64,000 nt of DNA from Rhea pennata (Eukaryota; Chordata; Aves; Rheiformes; Rheidae), in assembly GCF_028389875.1 (NCBI RefSeq), contig NC_084671.1, positions 24,893,083 through 24,957,082 of the forward strand, given 5' to 3'. Positions 24,701 to 37,300 of the stretch are shown here, one piece after another. Numbering within the stretch: position 1 is the first letter of the stretch; every line of letters begins with the position of its first letter. Both the position numbers and the translations under genes were made by a program. The notes below the pieces were generated by a model that was not told where the DNA came from, did not search any database, and saw only the letters and a program-made list of their open reading frames with translations.

Positions 24701-27700
24701 AGCAATTGCAAACCAAGAAAGCAAAGCCATAATTTAGCCCAGGCCCTTTGTTCCAGCAAGGCCGCACTAGCACCCGTTCTCCTCTCCTCCTCCCTGCTTG
24801 AGCCTGTAGAGGAGAAATGTGGACTCTGCAGAATCCCAATCCACAGCTCACTGCAAATGATGATGCACAAATTGAAATGCCAGTGCTCAGCACGCTGAGA
24901 GAACAGACCGGCTTGCACAGCACCCACTGTGCCATGCCCACGAGAGCCAGGTGAGCCTCACATAACACCCCCAGGACCCCCAGAACTGAGCCTTCGCTTC
25001 TGTGCTTTGATGGCATTAGTAGAGGTGCAGGTGGTGACCGAAGGAGACGAGGAGTGGGGAATGAGAGATTAAGGCTAGGCAGGATTAAAGATTTTTTTGT
25101 CCCCTTTCCCTACTTTGTGTTTTTCCATTTCACAGCCAAAGAAGGGGAAAAAAATCATGCCAAGGTGGTTTCTGGGCTGTGATACACAACCAGGGAGATG
25201 TTTGCAGGGAAATCAATGGCAAAACAAATTCTACCTGACTTCAGAAAGGAGAGAGAGGGAGCCTTATTTACAGCTGGAGACGCTCCAGACAAAACACTGC
25301 ATCACAGTTTTCGCAATTCCAGCTTTCTAAGAGCAATTTTGCCCTGTGCTTTCAATTGTTCTTTTAGGAAATGTTTCAGTGCGTGTCATCCTTAATTAAC
25401 CTTGGTGCAGTTGCATTTCTGAAATAAGGGATGGCTGTATTTTGCACAAACATCACAGGGGGGTTGTCAATGACAGGAAAAATATTGAGGAAAAGGAGCT
25501 GCTCTCCAGTCTGCTTACTTTAAAAAGAGGATGCTGTAATTTGTGGCACTCAGACAGATGCAAACTGAATTTCCCTTCCTTAACCATTCTGTCTTCCTGC
25601 AAACATTCAGGCAAGTTGGGTTTTGTGCTGGAAAAAACACTAAGTAGACTGTTGCTATAGCAACCAACTCCCTGAAACCCATTTGTAATTAAGATGGTGG
25701 TCTAACCTCCTACAAAATGCATCTTGCAAAACCCCTAAATTTATAGCTTCCTGAGTAACAAGTGAATGTTTTCACATGGATTTTTATCTAAACGGGGCAA
25801 GATTGGTTAGGTTAGTTTGCAGAAGTGATTAGGTATTTAGAAGGAGTTTGCTAAGCAACTAAGATAGCAAAAAAGGGAAACGGTTTGCAAGTTAAGGGTT
25901 TTGGAGAGGTTTCTTCAAGCTTCAGTCATTAACAAGATGATAGTGCTTCAATCATCTCAGCTCTCAAAAGTGCTCTTCAGTTATAATCTGTAAAATTCAG
26001 AATACCTAATGAATTGAACTTACAAATTTAAAAGTGCACTTAGCTTTCTTCAGAATCCAAAACCTGTTTGACTTAAGAAATCATGTGACAAAACTAATAA
26101 AGTCTCATTTTCCTGTTAGAGAAAGATATGCTAGTTTTCCCTTTGGTGTTTACTAAAGTGGATGACAGCTAGACTCTATGATTGAGTGACATCCTTGAAA
26201 CACAAATTAAGAATGGATGAGGTTCATTTAAAAATGACATTTATTGCAGATTGAATGCTCTATGAGAATGATAGAAACATGGAAGCTTTATGTTAAAAGA
26301 TTTTATATCTATAGAGATACATACATATAGACACTGAAAAGGAAGAAAAAGTCACATAAAAATGTAAAAATAAAGTTAATATGCAACCATTCTTCCCAAT
26401 ATACAGCAGGAAAAAAAGCATAGTATACGCATTGGAGAAGTATTTGTTTGACATTCACGGTTATTCTAGCCCAAAATGCATCCATATACAGACCTCAAGA
26501 TTGGATTTTAGTTCTATGATTTTGAAGTTCAGAGGAAATTTTAGAAATGTAGATGTACAAGTATGCTCCTTGGCTCCTCCTTCCCCCTCCAAAAGTTCTA
26601 GATAAATGCTTTCTAAGTCCTGGTAAAGCATCCCAAATTATATGAACCCATTTCAATTGTCAAACAAAATGACTTTTAAACTTCTTAATAATTCTACACA
26701 TAAGCTTCTGCCACTTAGAAGAAGTTTGTACAGTATCCGTTGGTGGGAAAGCAGGCTAAAAACGAGCTAGAGATTCAGATTAAGCAGAAGATTTGTCTCT
26801 AATAAAATTGCATTAATTTTATTATTAATTTTATTTACTGTATTAATGATCACATTTGGGAATCCAAACTCTGTCTATTGCATCCTACGCCTCTGAAGTT
26901 TACACTTCTTATATTATAAAAGATAAAGACAGTGTCTCCATCAGCAAATATAGAAATTCTCATGTCCATGAACCACAGAAGTTCAATCAAATAGCCATCA
27001 AATGACATAAATATAAAATGCTCACACAACTGACCATTTCCCAAGTAAGACTAGCCTCTACTGTTCATTCAGCACTTCTGTTTTCCTGTATTTTGTTCAT
27101 TTTCTTGCGAAAATGAATGCTTTTCACTTTCTCTTAAATGTTTTACTAGCCACACACCAGTGTTTTACCAACCAGTAGTAATCCCTGAACCCCAGGTTTG
27201 AAATGCTGTCCTACAGGGTATTTCTGAGCCCTCCGAAAAAATCTACATTTAATGATGAGAAAAGGGAAGCTCCACCATTCTAACCACCTTTGGTTAACAC
27301 CTTCCTCATTCTGCCTTGGTTGCAGTCCTTACAGTTACCAACGTCTACCTTAATGCCTCTCCCGATTTGCTGCTCCTCTCTCTGCCTTAGTCATGTTTAG
27401 AGAAGCTGTATTTTTTCAGGGCCAAATCCTGTAGTTCATTTTCAGCCTAACAACCAGTGAATATGATTAGGAATTTTGATTGATTTGACAGGATACTGTG
27501 CTTAGAACCTGTAATATTTCCTCAGAAATCAATTTCACCAATTCCCCTCACTCTCCTATTAGTCACTGTTTTTGGAAACATAAAGCAGTACCCAGTAATT
27601 GAGCTACTGACTGAAGCATGCTGCACCGAGCTGTGTTCTTATCTCCTCTGATGAGCAGGGTAGGAGGCCCCCTTTGCTGAAATGTGACGTAAGTCAAGAA

Positions 27701-27876
27701 GCATTCTACCTTCCTTTATTTGCTAAAGGAGGAAAGCAAAAGTCTATAATTGTACTAGATAATAACTCTATTACTGGCCTAATTCTGAGTAGCAGAGAGA
27801 TCTCTGTTATAGTCTGGCTTCTGTCCAGGTAGCTGATGGAGTGGCCAAGTTGCCCACACTGTCAGATACTACTGGC

Positions 27877-27906
27877 AAAAACAAACAAACAAACAAAATA
27901 ATAATA
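27877..27906. repeat. (AAAC)n followed by (ATA)n microsatellite
   Basis: Four to five AAAC units pass into ATAATAATAA. This is a short simple repeat. Confidence 0.8.
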
Positions 27907-30892
27907 ACAACCAGTTTCTCCATTTCTTTAGCTGATGTTATTCTTGACATTTTACTGAATATAATGGAAAACTAGGCAATTCATATGAAATGTATGTAAA
28001 TCACCTGGCTGGATGTAGACCATAATTATGATTTTTCACCTAGTACACATTCAGATCTTTATGCTGAAAGTCAAAAACAAATAATAAATCATAACATTTA
28101 CTCTGGTTATATATTTTGAGATTTAGAGATACATTCTTGAAAGATACCACCGCCCAGAAAGGGCCTGGGGGACGGCCGCAGGAGATAAGCCTAACAGAAA
28201 GGCTGGATTATTCTTTTTCTGAACTAGGAAACAAGTAAGCCAGCAATTAGGGATTGGCAAAGGGAGGTACACGATCCCTTGTAAGCCAGTGCCATTTGGT
28301 TTGAGCAGGATGAGTGTTACACCAGATGGACCTTTTGGCAGTTTAAGAAGCCCTCGGTCAAGTTCCAGAATGGAGGTGGTGGCCAGACTTCCTGCACTGA
28401 GCTGTAGTTACTGTGACTGAAGGCAGTTAAAGGGATGCTGTATCTTTTACAGTCCTAAAAACAGCAACCGAAACTATTGTGCTTTACTGACATCTTAGAA
28501 ACCTGTAAATAAAATGTTGGCAATAACCTCAGCAGCACAACATAGCAATTCTATATGCATTTCTTCCATTGCATTTCCCAATGTCACATAATGCTTTCCT
28601 GATATGCCCTGGGCATGCAGGCCCCTAGGAAGGACTCCCTAGTCAACACAGCGGCTGCTTCTATGTTCCTATGAAGCACAGGTTTCTTCAAGTGCTGACA
28701 GCTCTCCATTATTTGGGCTGAGAAGACCTGGATAATGAAAAAGCATAGATAATATGGGCTCTTGGGAAGGCACTGTAGTGGGACCAAAGGTGTGTTGCAT
28801 GAACTGTTTGCATCTAGCCTGGCCTGCTGTAGGAGCTAAGCAAGCCAGGTCAACCTGGGAGAGCCCGCAAGACTGCGTGCAGCAACGGATACAGCATGGC
28901 TCTGCACATTTACATCATGGTCCACCTTAACTAGCCCTGTGTGCACAGTCTGCTTAATCCACAATCTGAATAAAAGCTGACAGATCATGGAGCATTAACT
29001 GTAATTTCAAATGCACCTCTGACTCCATTGCAGTGATCTGCTGAAAAGCACAGCTCCCTGCAGTGCATAGGCCACGTACCATCCTTCTGCATTCCCTTTC
29101 CATAGTCTGCTGCATCCATTCCACAGTCAAGCCATCACATAGCTCTGTCATGCTAGCATGCCTGTGGGATAGAGGGGGCACAGGCTTTGGTTCAAAAATC
29201 ACAGTGCTTGACTCACTTGAACTGTTAAGTCTTTGAGGCTGGTTCTAGTAATAAATGCACTGTTAGTCACTGTGATTTCAGATGGGATGCTACATGTATT
29301 AAAAGAATGAATGCTTCATGTAGCTTCCAATTAGCTTGGAAATGTATTCTGGTTCTTTGCCTAGAAGGACTCAGACAACAGTGGTAGTATTGTTAGAAAT
29401 TAACTGCCACCTCCTAATGTTGAGTTACAAGAATTACTGGCTTAGTAAATTACCACTGACCTTCTCTTATTAGTTTCTTTTTAATTATTTATGAAGCTTT
29501 TGAAAAATGCTACAGAATGTTACCTTAAATGGAGAAAAGAATTTAGAATAGATGAGTGTGTTTGTAATCAAACTAAACTATTGTCCAGAAAAAGAAACAG
29601 AGCATTCCTGAACACGTTTAAAACTGGTTTCCCCACTGCTCTGCAAAAAATGAGCTAAGTAAAAACAATCCTTTTCAAGAAAATTGCCTTTTGGCAATGT
29701 TAGACCCTGAGCACTCTCCATTAGAATGTGGTGCCAATTTTCCTTACTTCTAGGCATCGCACCCAAGCTCTTCACAATTTTGTGTTGCTGCCCTGCTCCT
29801 GCTACCTCTTTCACTTTTCTTAGCACTGATTCTCTTTTGCAGGAGAAGAAGAGACTTGAAGACAACATTGGTAGAAGCAGCATTAACTTTATGTGCTGCG
29901 CCCAGGAAAGAGGTTCTGGATAGAACAGTTCCTTATCCACCCTGCGCTGTCTTTCTGTATGCTCTTTGGACTGCAAAACATCCAAGAAAGCTTATTTTTC
30001 TTTTCCCTCTTCTGCTGCCCTTGGTGCATCTCCATTTCTCTTAACAATTTGTCTCTTTGCCTCAAAGCACAGAGAACATCTAGCCCTTAACATGATTTGC
30101 AGGCACGTGATGCAGTCTCAATTCTCTTTTAATTGAATTAGCTCAGGAAATCTGTAAAAAGTATTCTGTTATGTAATAGGAGTGTCATATAGCAATCATC
30201 CACAGGATATAAAATCAATAAATTTCTCACAGCAATTGATCACTCATCCTATCACTCAACAACCCATCTACTATTATAATTAAGTAGAAGCATAAAAATT
30301 TGAAGTGGACACAACAGAACTATGAATAAATACCCTGGTATAAACACATTTCATAATGAAAAAAAAAATCTAGTGACAGTCTTCCTTAGCACACAGGAAG
30401 AAAATCCTTCAGTTGATTAAGTCCCTGACTATTATCAAGTTTAAATGATGCAACTGGCATTCCAATTGGAAACATTACTTTACTGTGCTTTCAGACAGGA
30501 AACTCCTGACATTTTATAGGAAATAGTTTCCCAATACTATATAATATGGGCCTAAGACTACTGCAACAAACATCCAAAGCAGCATAATCAATTGAAGAAA
30601 ATTCTACAAAGTTATAAATTTACACAAAGTATTTTCCATCCATTTTAGGGGGCAACTATGCCTGGAAAATCCATCTTACTCAGAATACAAATAAGGGCAT
30701 TAGTCTAAAACCCAGAAAGGTTCATTACCATAACATTAATTGTTTTCTTCATCTTTCTACCTGTCTAGTTCCAGTATTACAGTACTGACAGGGTAATATG
30801 TAATATCTTATCATTAGAACATTTCTCCAGTCTTTTCAGATGTGCTTTCAAATTTTCCTTTTGCTAGCTGACAAAACCAGTAATTTCCCCTA

Positions 30893-31358
30893 TGTAGTGA
30901 GAACACTTGTAGAAGATCTGGTGAGGAGTCAGTGACTGGAGAGTCCGTGGTGGCAGGCCCAGCGTGTGAAACCTATCAGGCATGCGTATTCGGTTTTGTC
31001 TACAAGGTCTACCTGCCTCCCAGGCAGTAGCTGCTCAGGATTAGCGCAGCTGAGATAAGGATCTAGGAGATTTAAGGGCCCCTAATGAACAATGATAAGT
31101 CCTGTCCATGCGTCCGACCCATGCGTCCAACCCGTGAGTCTGACCAGTGTCTCCAGCAGCCTCCCATCGGTGACCCCTGCTTGCCCTTCCTGGGGCTCCC
31201 TGTGCAGCTTGCAGTGTTAGTCCTTTATTAAATCTATCCTGTTTAACGCCTCACAAACTTTGAGTGTCTCTCTCTGCCGGCATCTGAGCCTCTCTTGACT
31301 GTCTTGTGGTCACACTTGACTGAGCTGAGCTGAGTACAAGACACTTAGGGGTGCTACA
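30893..31358 (+). mobile_element. Candidate solo LTR of an endogenous retrovirus
   Basis: This roughly 460-base segment is compositionally distinct and GC-richer than its surroundings. It starts TGTAG and ends CTACA, a 5-base terminal inverted repeat of the TG...CA type. It has an ATTAAA signal at 31227-31232 followed by a T- and CTCT-rich part, the usual R/U5 layout. Flanking duplication is not clean for these ends. An alternative pair of ACACTT direct repeats (30903-30908 and 31341-31346) would bound a 432-base element but leaves non-canonical ends. There is no internal gag, pol or env sequence, so a solo LTR is the most likely form. I cannot assign a family without a repeat library. Confidence 0.45.
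31106..31144 (+). repeat. 13-bp direct repeat x 3 inside the candidate LTR
   Basis: CCATGCGTCCGAC, CCATGCGTCCAAC and CCGTGAGTCTGAC follow one another without spacers, with a degenerate fourth copy after 31144. Short tandem repeats are common in the U3 enhancer part of retroviral LTRs. The position, about 80-120 bases before the ATTAAA signal, fits that idea. Confidence 0.75.
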
Positions 31359-34300
31359 TCCACCTCTTCAACAAAATTCACATCCACTTTCCTGAGACTG
31401 TTGTTTGATTTCTCCTCAAACAGGTTTCTACCCTTAAGGTTATTACTGGCAAAGGACTACATTTCCTTCTCTCTGAACAATACTGAAGAAATGTTCCATG
31501 TTAAGGAAAAGCTAGCAAAGGACCTGATTTTGCTTGAAAGGTTCAAGCCTTTCTTCAAACAGAAACTCTTAAGATGGGACAGGATCACAGATGGGACTGA
31601 TTATTTTCTGTTTTGTGCACTGTTGTCAAATACTTCCAAAGATGCAACTCAGAATCCTCCATTAATTTATAACTTGGTATTACTTCAAAACCACATTTCC
31701 ACAAGCACAAATACCTAAGAGTACAAAGCTCTGAATGGTTGCCTTCACTGAGTTTTGGAAGTCATTGTGGCCATCTATGCCTGAGAGCTAACCGAAAGCA
31801 CTCACAGAACTTTTGCGTTTTTAACAAAATCACAAATTTGAGAAACTTGTACTCAGCTCAGCTGGGATATCAATGAGGTTACTTCAAAAAGAATTAAAGA
31901 TGAGCAAAGAATGAAGGCTTAGACTCAATTTGTAACAAAATGCTCTAACCGAAATGACAAGATTCTGGAATTTCTTAGCAGTATTTCACAAAGCTCAACT
32001 CACACCTGTAATTCAAGAGTCTTTCTGAGGAAGTCCATTCTCTGAGTGAGTTAAGATGAGAGAGATAGACAGTTATGATGGATAGACAGTTATGTTAGAC
32101 AAAGATTTTTAGGATGGACATCTTTATAATAGACATTAGACATTCAACACTTGTACTTATGTGAATATGCAAACACCCGCAGACGAAAGCCCCATTTATC
32201 TTCTTCCCAATAGTGACCAGGAGGGAATGTTTATGGAAAAAAATAAGAACAGGACAAGTGAAGAATAATACAAATACTCCTATACCATTCACTCTCTTGC
32301 AATCAGTGGTATCAAGCTATTTGAGCTAAAGGTGAACAACATTCATGACGTCGCATGTAATAAATGGACCTATCTTCAGTGAGCTATTTACTCTCATTTT
32401 GAACCAATATACACTTTTGGGTTCTATGACAGTCTGTATAAATGAATTGTACAGTTTAATTTTGCACAGTATAGTGGAAAAAAAAAGAACTTCTGTTTAT
32501 GTACTTTAAGTCTACTGCCCGAGCAATATTCAGGAGCCTATTACTTCTTGTATTCTGTGAAACAATGAATCATTTCCTTTTCACCATTTGTGTGCCATTC
32601 ATGGATTATTTTTTCATTCCCATCAATCATCTTGCCAAAATAACACACAAATATGTATACAATAGGAATATTAATTATTGCCTTTGAAGCTATCAAAGGT
32701 AAGATTAGACAAGTATGTTAACATTTTTCATCAGGGCATGAAAACATAGCAGTTGTATTAGTGGAACTGAAGGGTCATTTGATGTTGCTCTGTCTTGATT
32801 TCTTTGGTTGTCATTTCATATTGTTCATTTTTTATTAGAAATTTTAGCCATAAAATAGAGTATCTTCAAACCTGCTAAAAATAAGAGTACCTTCAAACCT
32901 TCTAAGTGACTGTCTTAAGGAGACGCAAATTGTAACTTGAAAATGCAACAAATTATTCATTTGTGATGTCTAAGTAGCCACTTCATCTGTTAAGCAAAAG
33001 GAGATGTCCACCTACAGTGTGGATCTGGCGTTAAAATGTAATCACATTTTAATTGATGCATGCACACGAATACAACTGCTGACTAAACAGCAAATACTGA
33101 CTCTGTTAGTCATCTGCCTTTATCAAGTAGTTTTTTCCTTCCCCAGGAGGTAAGGAGCAAAATGAAAATCATCCCTGGACTTAATCTCCCAGATATTCCA
33201 ACCCATTCTACATCCATATCATCTAATGGACATGCAAGTTTGCAATAGACCATGTCCTAATTTGTTGACTTGTGGGAGAGAGGCACATCCTGTGCTGTGG
33301 TTATGAGATGAAAACAGGTCAGGGATTTAATGCTCTCTGAGAAAGTGCTGGCTGAGCAACCTTAACGGGCAATCAAGAAGATGGTAAACCACAGGCCAGA
33401 TTCTTAGATTTTGTTCCAGGGCTGTAAATCTACTGTACATCCTCTGACCAAAAACTGCTGATGTGGAAATGGAATACCTGGATGGTTAAGCAAAAACATT
33501 CAATAGCATTATCAAAAATTGGCAACATTTCTGGCTCACACATTCATATTGGCTTATCCCCAGTTGGCAGAGCAGCTCTATAGGACTGGAAATAGGAGAG
33601 CAATCTACATCAGTGAAATGGAGGAACAGAAAGATCACATAGAACTGCTCTCCATTCAGTGCAGCGCTGGGCACAGCTTGTGTGTCACTGCAGAAAACTT
33701 AGCTGCACTTGTGCTTTTATCGCTTCATTTACCTCTGGGTTGAGCCTCCTTCTAGAGCAGGCCCAGTAATACTAGTAGTATCATATGTGTTTGCCATGGT
33801 TATCCAAGCAGATGTGCCTGGATTCAACTTCTGTGGCTCACCCTTCCAGGCTGTTGGGAATAGCTGTTAACAGAAAGACCTGCCAGTCTTCACAGGCAGC
33901 TGATGTCTTTATTATCTAGCATTAGGAAAGAAGTATAATGTCTGAAAAGTAGTATGTTAAAATAGAATTAAGTCCAACTTAATGGGAAGATGTTCGTTTA
34001 TGAGACATGCCAAGGATGGCTTACCTCCTCCAGCACTCTAATGGAGCTTGCATGGGACACTTACTTCCCTTCAACATAATTTCCTCATCTCTCAACATAA
34101 AATCACAGTTCATAGTTCATAGCCCTTGTTTCCCATAATTGGCAACACAAGCTATTCAGCTCTTACAGGAACCTATAAGATATGAAACCCAAAGAAAATA
34201 ATTCAAGCATTTGCCCTTTGCCTGCCCTGAAGTGCTTACCAAGTGGTGTCCTAACTCAAGTCACTGTTTTGCCTTCCTGTTTTTCTAAGAGGCAGCTATT

Positions 34301-37300
34301 AAACTAAACTCATACAGCCATACAGTCAATTTCTAAATAACAAGATCATCATATTTAAAGAACACTAGAGTCAAGACCAGTTGCTGTTTTTACATCATGA
34401 ACACTGCTAAACATAGCACAGGAAGTCTTCCTCTTCTCCTCCTCCTGCTCCTCCAGTTGACAGTTACATTTATCACACTCACAGCCCTGACAGTAAAAAA
34501 AAAAAAGTTTGCTTCCAAAATTAAAATCACCTCCTTCAGCAATGTGAACTTGAGTCATTTATACTAGATAGGATATAACTCTGTATTCATATCTCTCATT
34601 ATCAGCATGACATGTATGAACCCAAAAGTAAGTTCTGAAAACAGATCTGTTTAAAACACATACTCAAAGATGAAATTTTGGAATAAATCTTAATTCTATT
34701 GGGATTATACACTGCTTTTTTAGCAGTCTATTCAGAGATAATTGAGTTTCCTTAACATAGAAAAGCATGGTTCATTGCTAGGGTTGGCCTAATAATATAA
34801 AAAAAACCCAAAAGATAATGCCAATACTATAGAATTCTGCAGAAACTTTATTTCTTTTAAAAAACCAAACAATTCCCATCTTGACCAGTTCTAGCTCAAA
34901 GCTCAAGACTCCAGCACCATCAGAGCGTTTCCTTATAGTACCAAATAAATCATTCATGCTAAAATTTATAATCTTGTGTGTCTAATTTAGATCTTAAATT
35001 CCTATCCAAAATTTTGACTTAGCATATATATTTCAGCTGCATATAGTCTGTTGGGTGGGAATATCAGACTATAATAAAGGGATATTCTAATTACATTAAT
35101 CCAGAACTGAAAGAATAGTTGAAATCACTCTGCCACTGAACTAACTGTATACAACAAGGAGGGCATTAAGTAGATCAGCTCATCAATAATGGAACGTGGA
35201 GACTTCAACACTAAGTAGGTCAGTGGTACATATTTCTATTTTACCCTTGGATAGTCACTCAGCAGCCTACTCAAAGTGAACTCAGACTAGCTCTTTTTTC
35301 TTTTTACCAGAAGAGATAGATGTCAGCATCACAAAATTTATGAAATCCTGCCATCTCTGCAAGAACTCTTAACCTGAACGTGCATGGGGATAGAATCCGG
35401 ATAGTTGAAGGCTGAGTCACACAGGAACGTTGTGTTAGGAAGTGCATTGGTATTGCTTATTCTGTACCAGCTGTGGGGTAGGAAACATGCCTGTGTGGTT
35501 GCTGAGGGGTAAATTTCTACATAAATCCCATCCTGATCTGCTGTATTAAATGGAAAGTTTCCCATCAACAGACATTATAAAGACTGATGCAAATCCATGG
35601 AGATCTTTCCAGGGATTTACTTACTGATTCTATGATTTGAGTGGGTTCTAGATCAATAGCTAATGTGATTAAAACATAACAGTTTGAGATACTTAGATGA
35701 AGCAATACTGATAACTGTGTTACTTTGGGTTCTTTTACTAAGAAGATTCCAACATAATAATAGAAGAAATGTACTATATTGTAAATCCCACCTTTCCAAA
35801 GTGGCTGTAATGTGCATATTGAATAATTGCAGTTGAAGGAAGCTCCCTTTCTTTCTCTTTTCCAAATTGTTGCTAAACGGATGTAGGTAGAAAGCTGTCT
35901 AGTCAGCATAGATTCAGCAAGTATCTGTGGGTTGAAATAAAGTTCAAAGCTGATTGAAAGGGAACTGTCCAGTTCAAAGTCAACATCATCCAGCCCTGCA
36001 GGACAGCAGCACAAGCGAAAATACAAAAGTAACTCAATCTATTTAAAATTTAGGGCAACTGTGACCATCTAATACCTTCAGTAAGAATGCTACTGATTAA
36101 CAGCACTCTGCTATTGGACCCTTGCTGGGTGCATTAATAACCATCCAGAAGATCTGATGGCCAAAGGCAGTGTGGAAAGCAAACCAGATTATTAATCCCT
36201 GAAAACATTTACATAGAGGTTATTTTTACTGCAATCAAGCTAACTAGAAAAAGCAAAACCAAAGCAACTTAATACTTCTCTAGGGATTCACAGATGGTGA
36301 TATCTCAGTGTGGAATGCCACAAATGGGAAGACTGAAAGATTCAATAACATTGCAGTTAAAAAGACTGTATATACAGGAATTAGTCAGTCTGGTAATTTT
36401 AGTTGTTAAATAATACATTTTATTTAGGTTAGCATGGCACTAGCTAATCAAACACACATCATTTGTTCTCCATTGCTAAAATGCATTGACAGCATCATGG
36501 TTACATTCAGAGAAAACAAAGTATATTCACATATCCTAAATTTTACAAACAATTCCATATTACTTATGTTAAATCAAAATATTTTTTGGAAGATATGTTC
36601 AAAATGAATAAATACTCTAGAGCCTAAAATTTTTAAGTCTAACTTATTTGCCACCCTAGGGTAGTTTTCATTTGTTCTCCTCATCCTCTTTAACTGGACA
36701 AGTCATTACGTGAGTAATGAAAATAATCTTACTGTGTAGCTTTTAATCTATTATTCAATAGCTAAAAGGAAAGTAAAAATCACCCTTTCTATCAATAATT
36801 CAAGCCCACCACAGCTTTAGTGCTAATGCAGCCATTCACTTGCCCCTCATACTAGTGGCTCATACATTTTTAATGCTTAGGCTGTTTATTATGAGGTCAA
36901 ATGTGTGAATTGTGGTTAAAAACACAGTAACAAGGTGTGGGAAGGTCAGCTGAAGAAAATATTCCCATTGCCAACATAACAAATTAGACTGCAAGGCTGG
37001 AAAGGAAGACTGCACAGTAGGGTCCTCAATGCCTGACTTTGCAGCAGGCCAGAAAGATAAAGTCTAGAGAAGCTAAATTAGCAATACTGCCCTCACAGTT
37101 CTAGCTGGTAAAGAACAGAAACACTCTTCACTCCCAATGAACGGCCAAACACACTTCAGCTGTCTTTGTCTGACAGTGAAATGGAGTATACATCCTAATT
37201 CAGCCACTCTTGCGGGTACTGTTGCTAGGTCTATCTGGATCCAGCTCCAGATGCCAGGATGGGTGCTCTCTCCAGAGCACTGCAGACCAAGGTCAAGGAT

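Larger units (their letters stand above)
17220..30890. other. Gene-free stretch downstream of AMER3
   Basis: No exon-like open segment flanked by good splice sites and no recognisable protein was found on either strand. The longest open frames (for example 149 codons on the minus strand at 24567-25016) sit in locally GC-rich DNA and show no family features. Part of the start may be AMER3 3' UTR. Contents are a 51-bp tandem duplication at 19958-20059, a CA-type microsatellite at 21671-21711 and an AAAC repeat at 27877-27897. The stretch 28140-28400 has a faint resemblance to old CR1 3' sequence that I cannot confirm. Confidence 0.6.

Noticed and set aside
24567-25016. Minus-strand open frame of 149 codons, with overlapping open frames on the plus strand
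   Set aside because: The region is locally GC-rich, which lowers stop frequency in all frames. Neither strand gives a protein-like sequence.
27150-27240. Faint resemblance to a hAT-Charlie transposon end (CTGAACCCCAGGTTTGAAA)
   Set aside because: Only about 20 bases match, with no terminal inverted repeat partner found.
28140-28400. Possible old CR1 3' end (ACCAGATGGACCTTTTGGCA)
   Set aside because: The similarity is limited to a short stretch and the terminal repeat is missing, so it is noted only in the intergenic entry.
29578-29985. Minus-strand open frame of 135 codons
   Set aside because: No family resemblance and no flanking gene signals; compatible with chance.
35565-36026. Minus-strand open frame of 153 codons
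   Set aside because: No recognisable domain, biased residue composition from AT-rich DNA, and no clear splice or promoter context.
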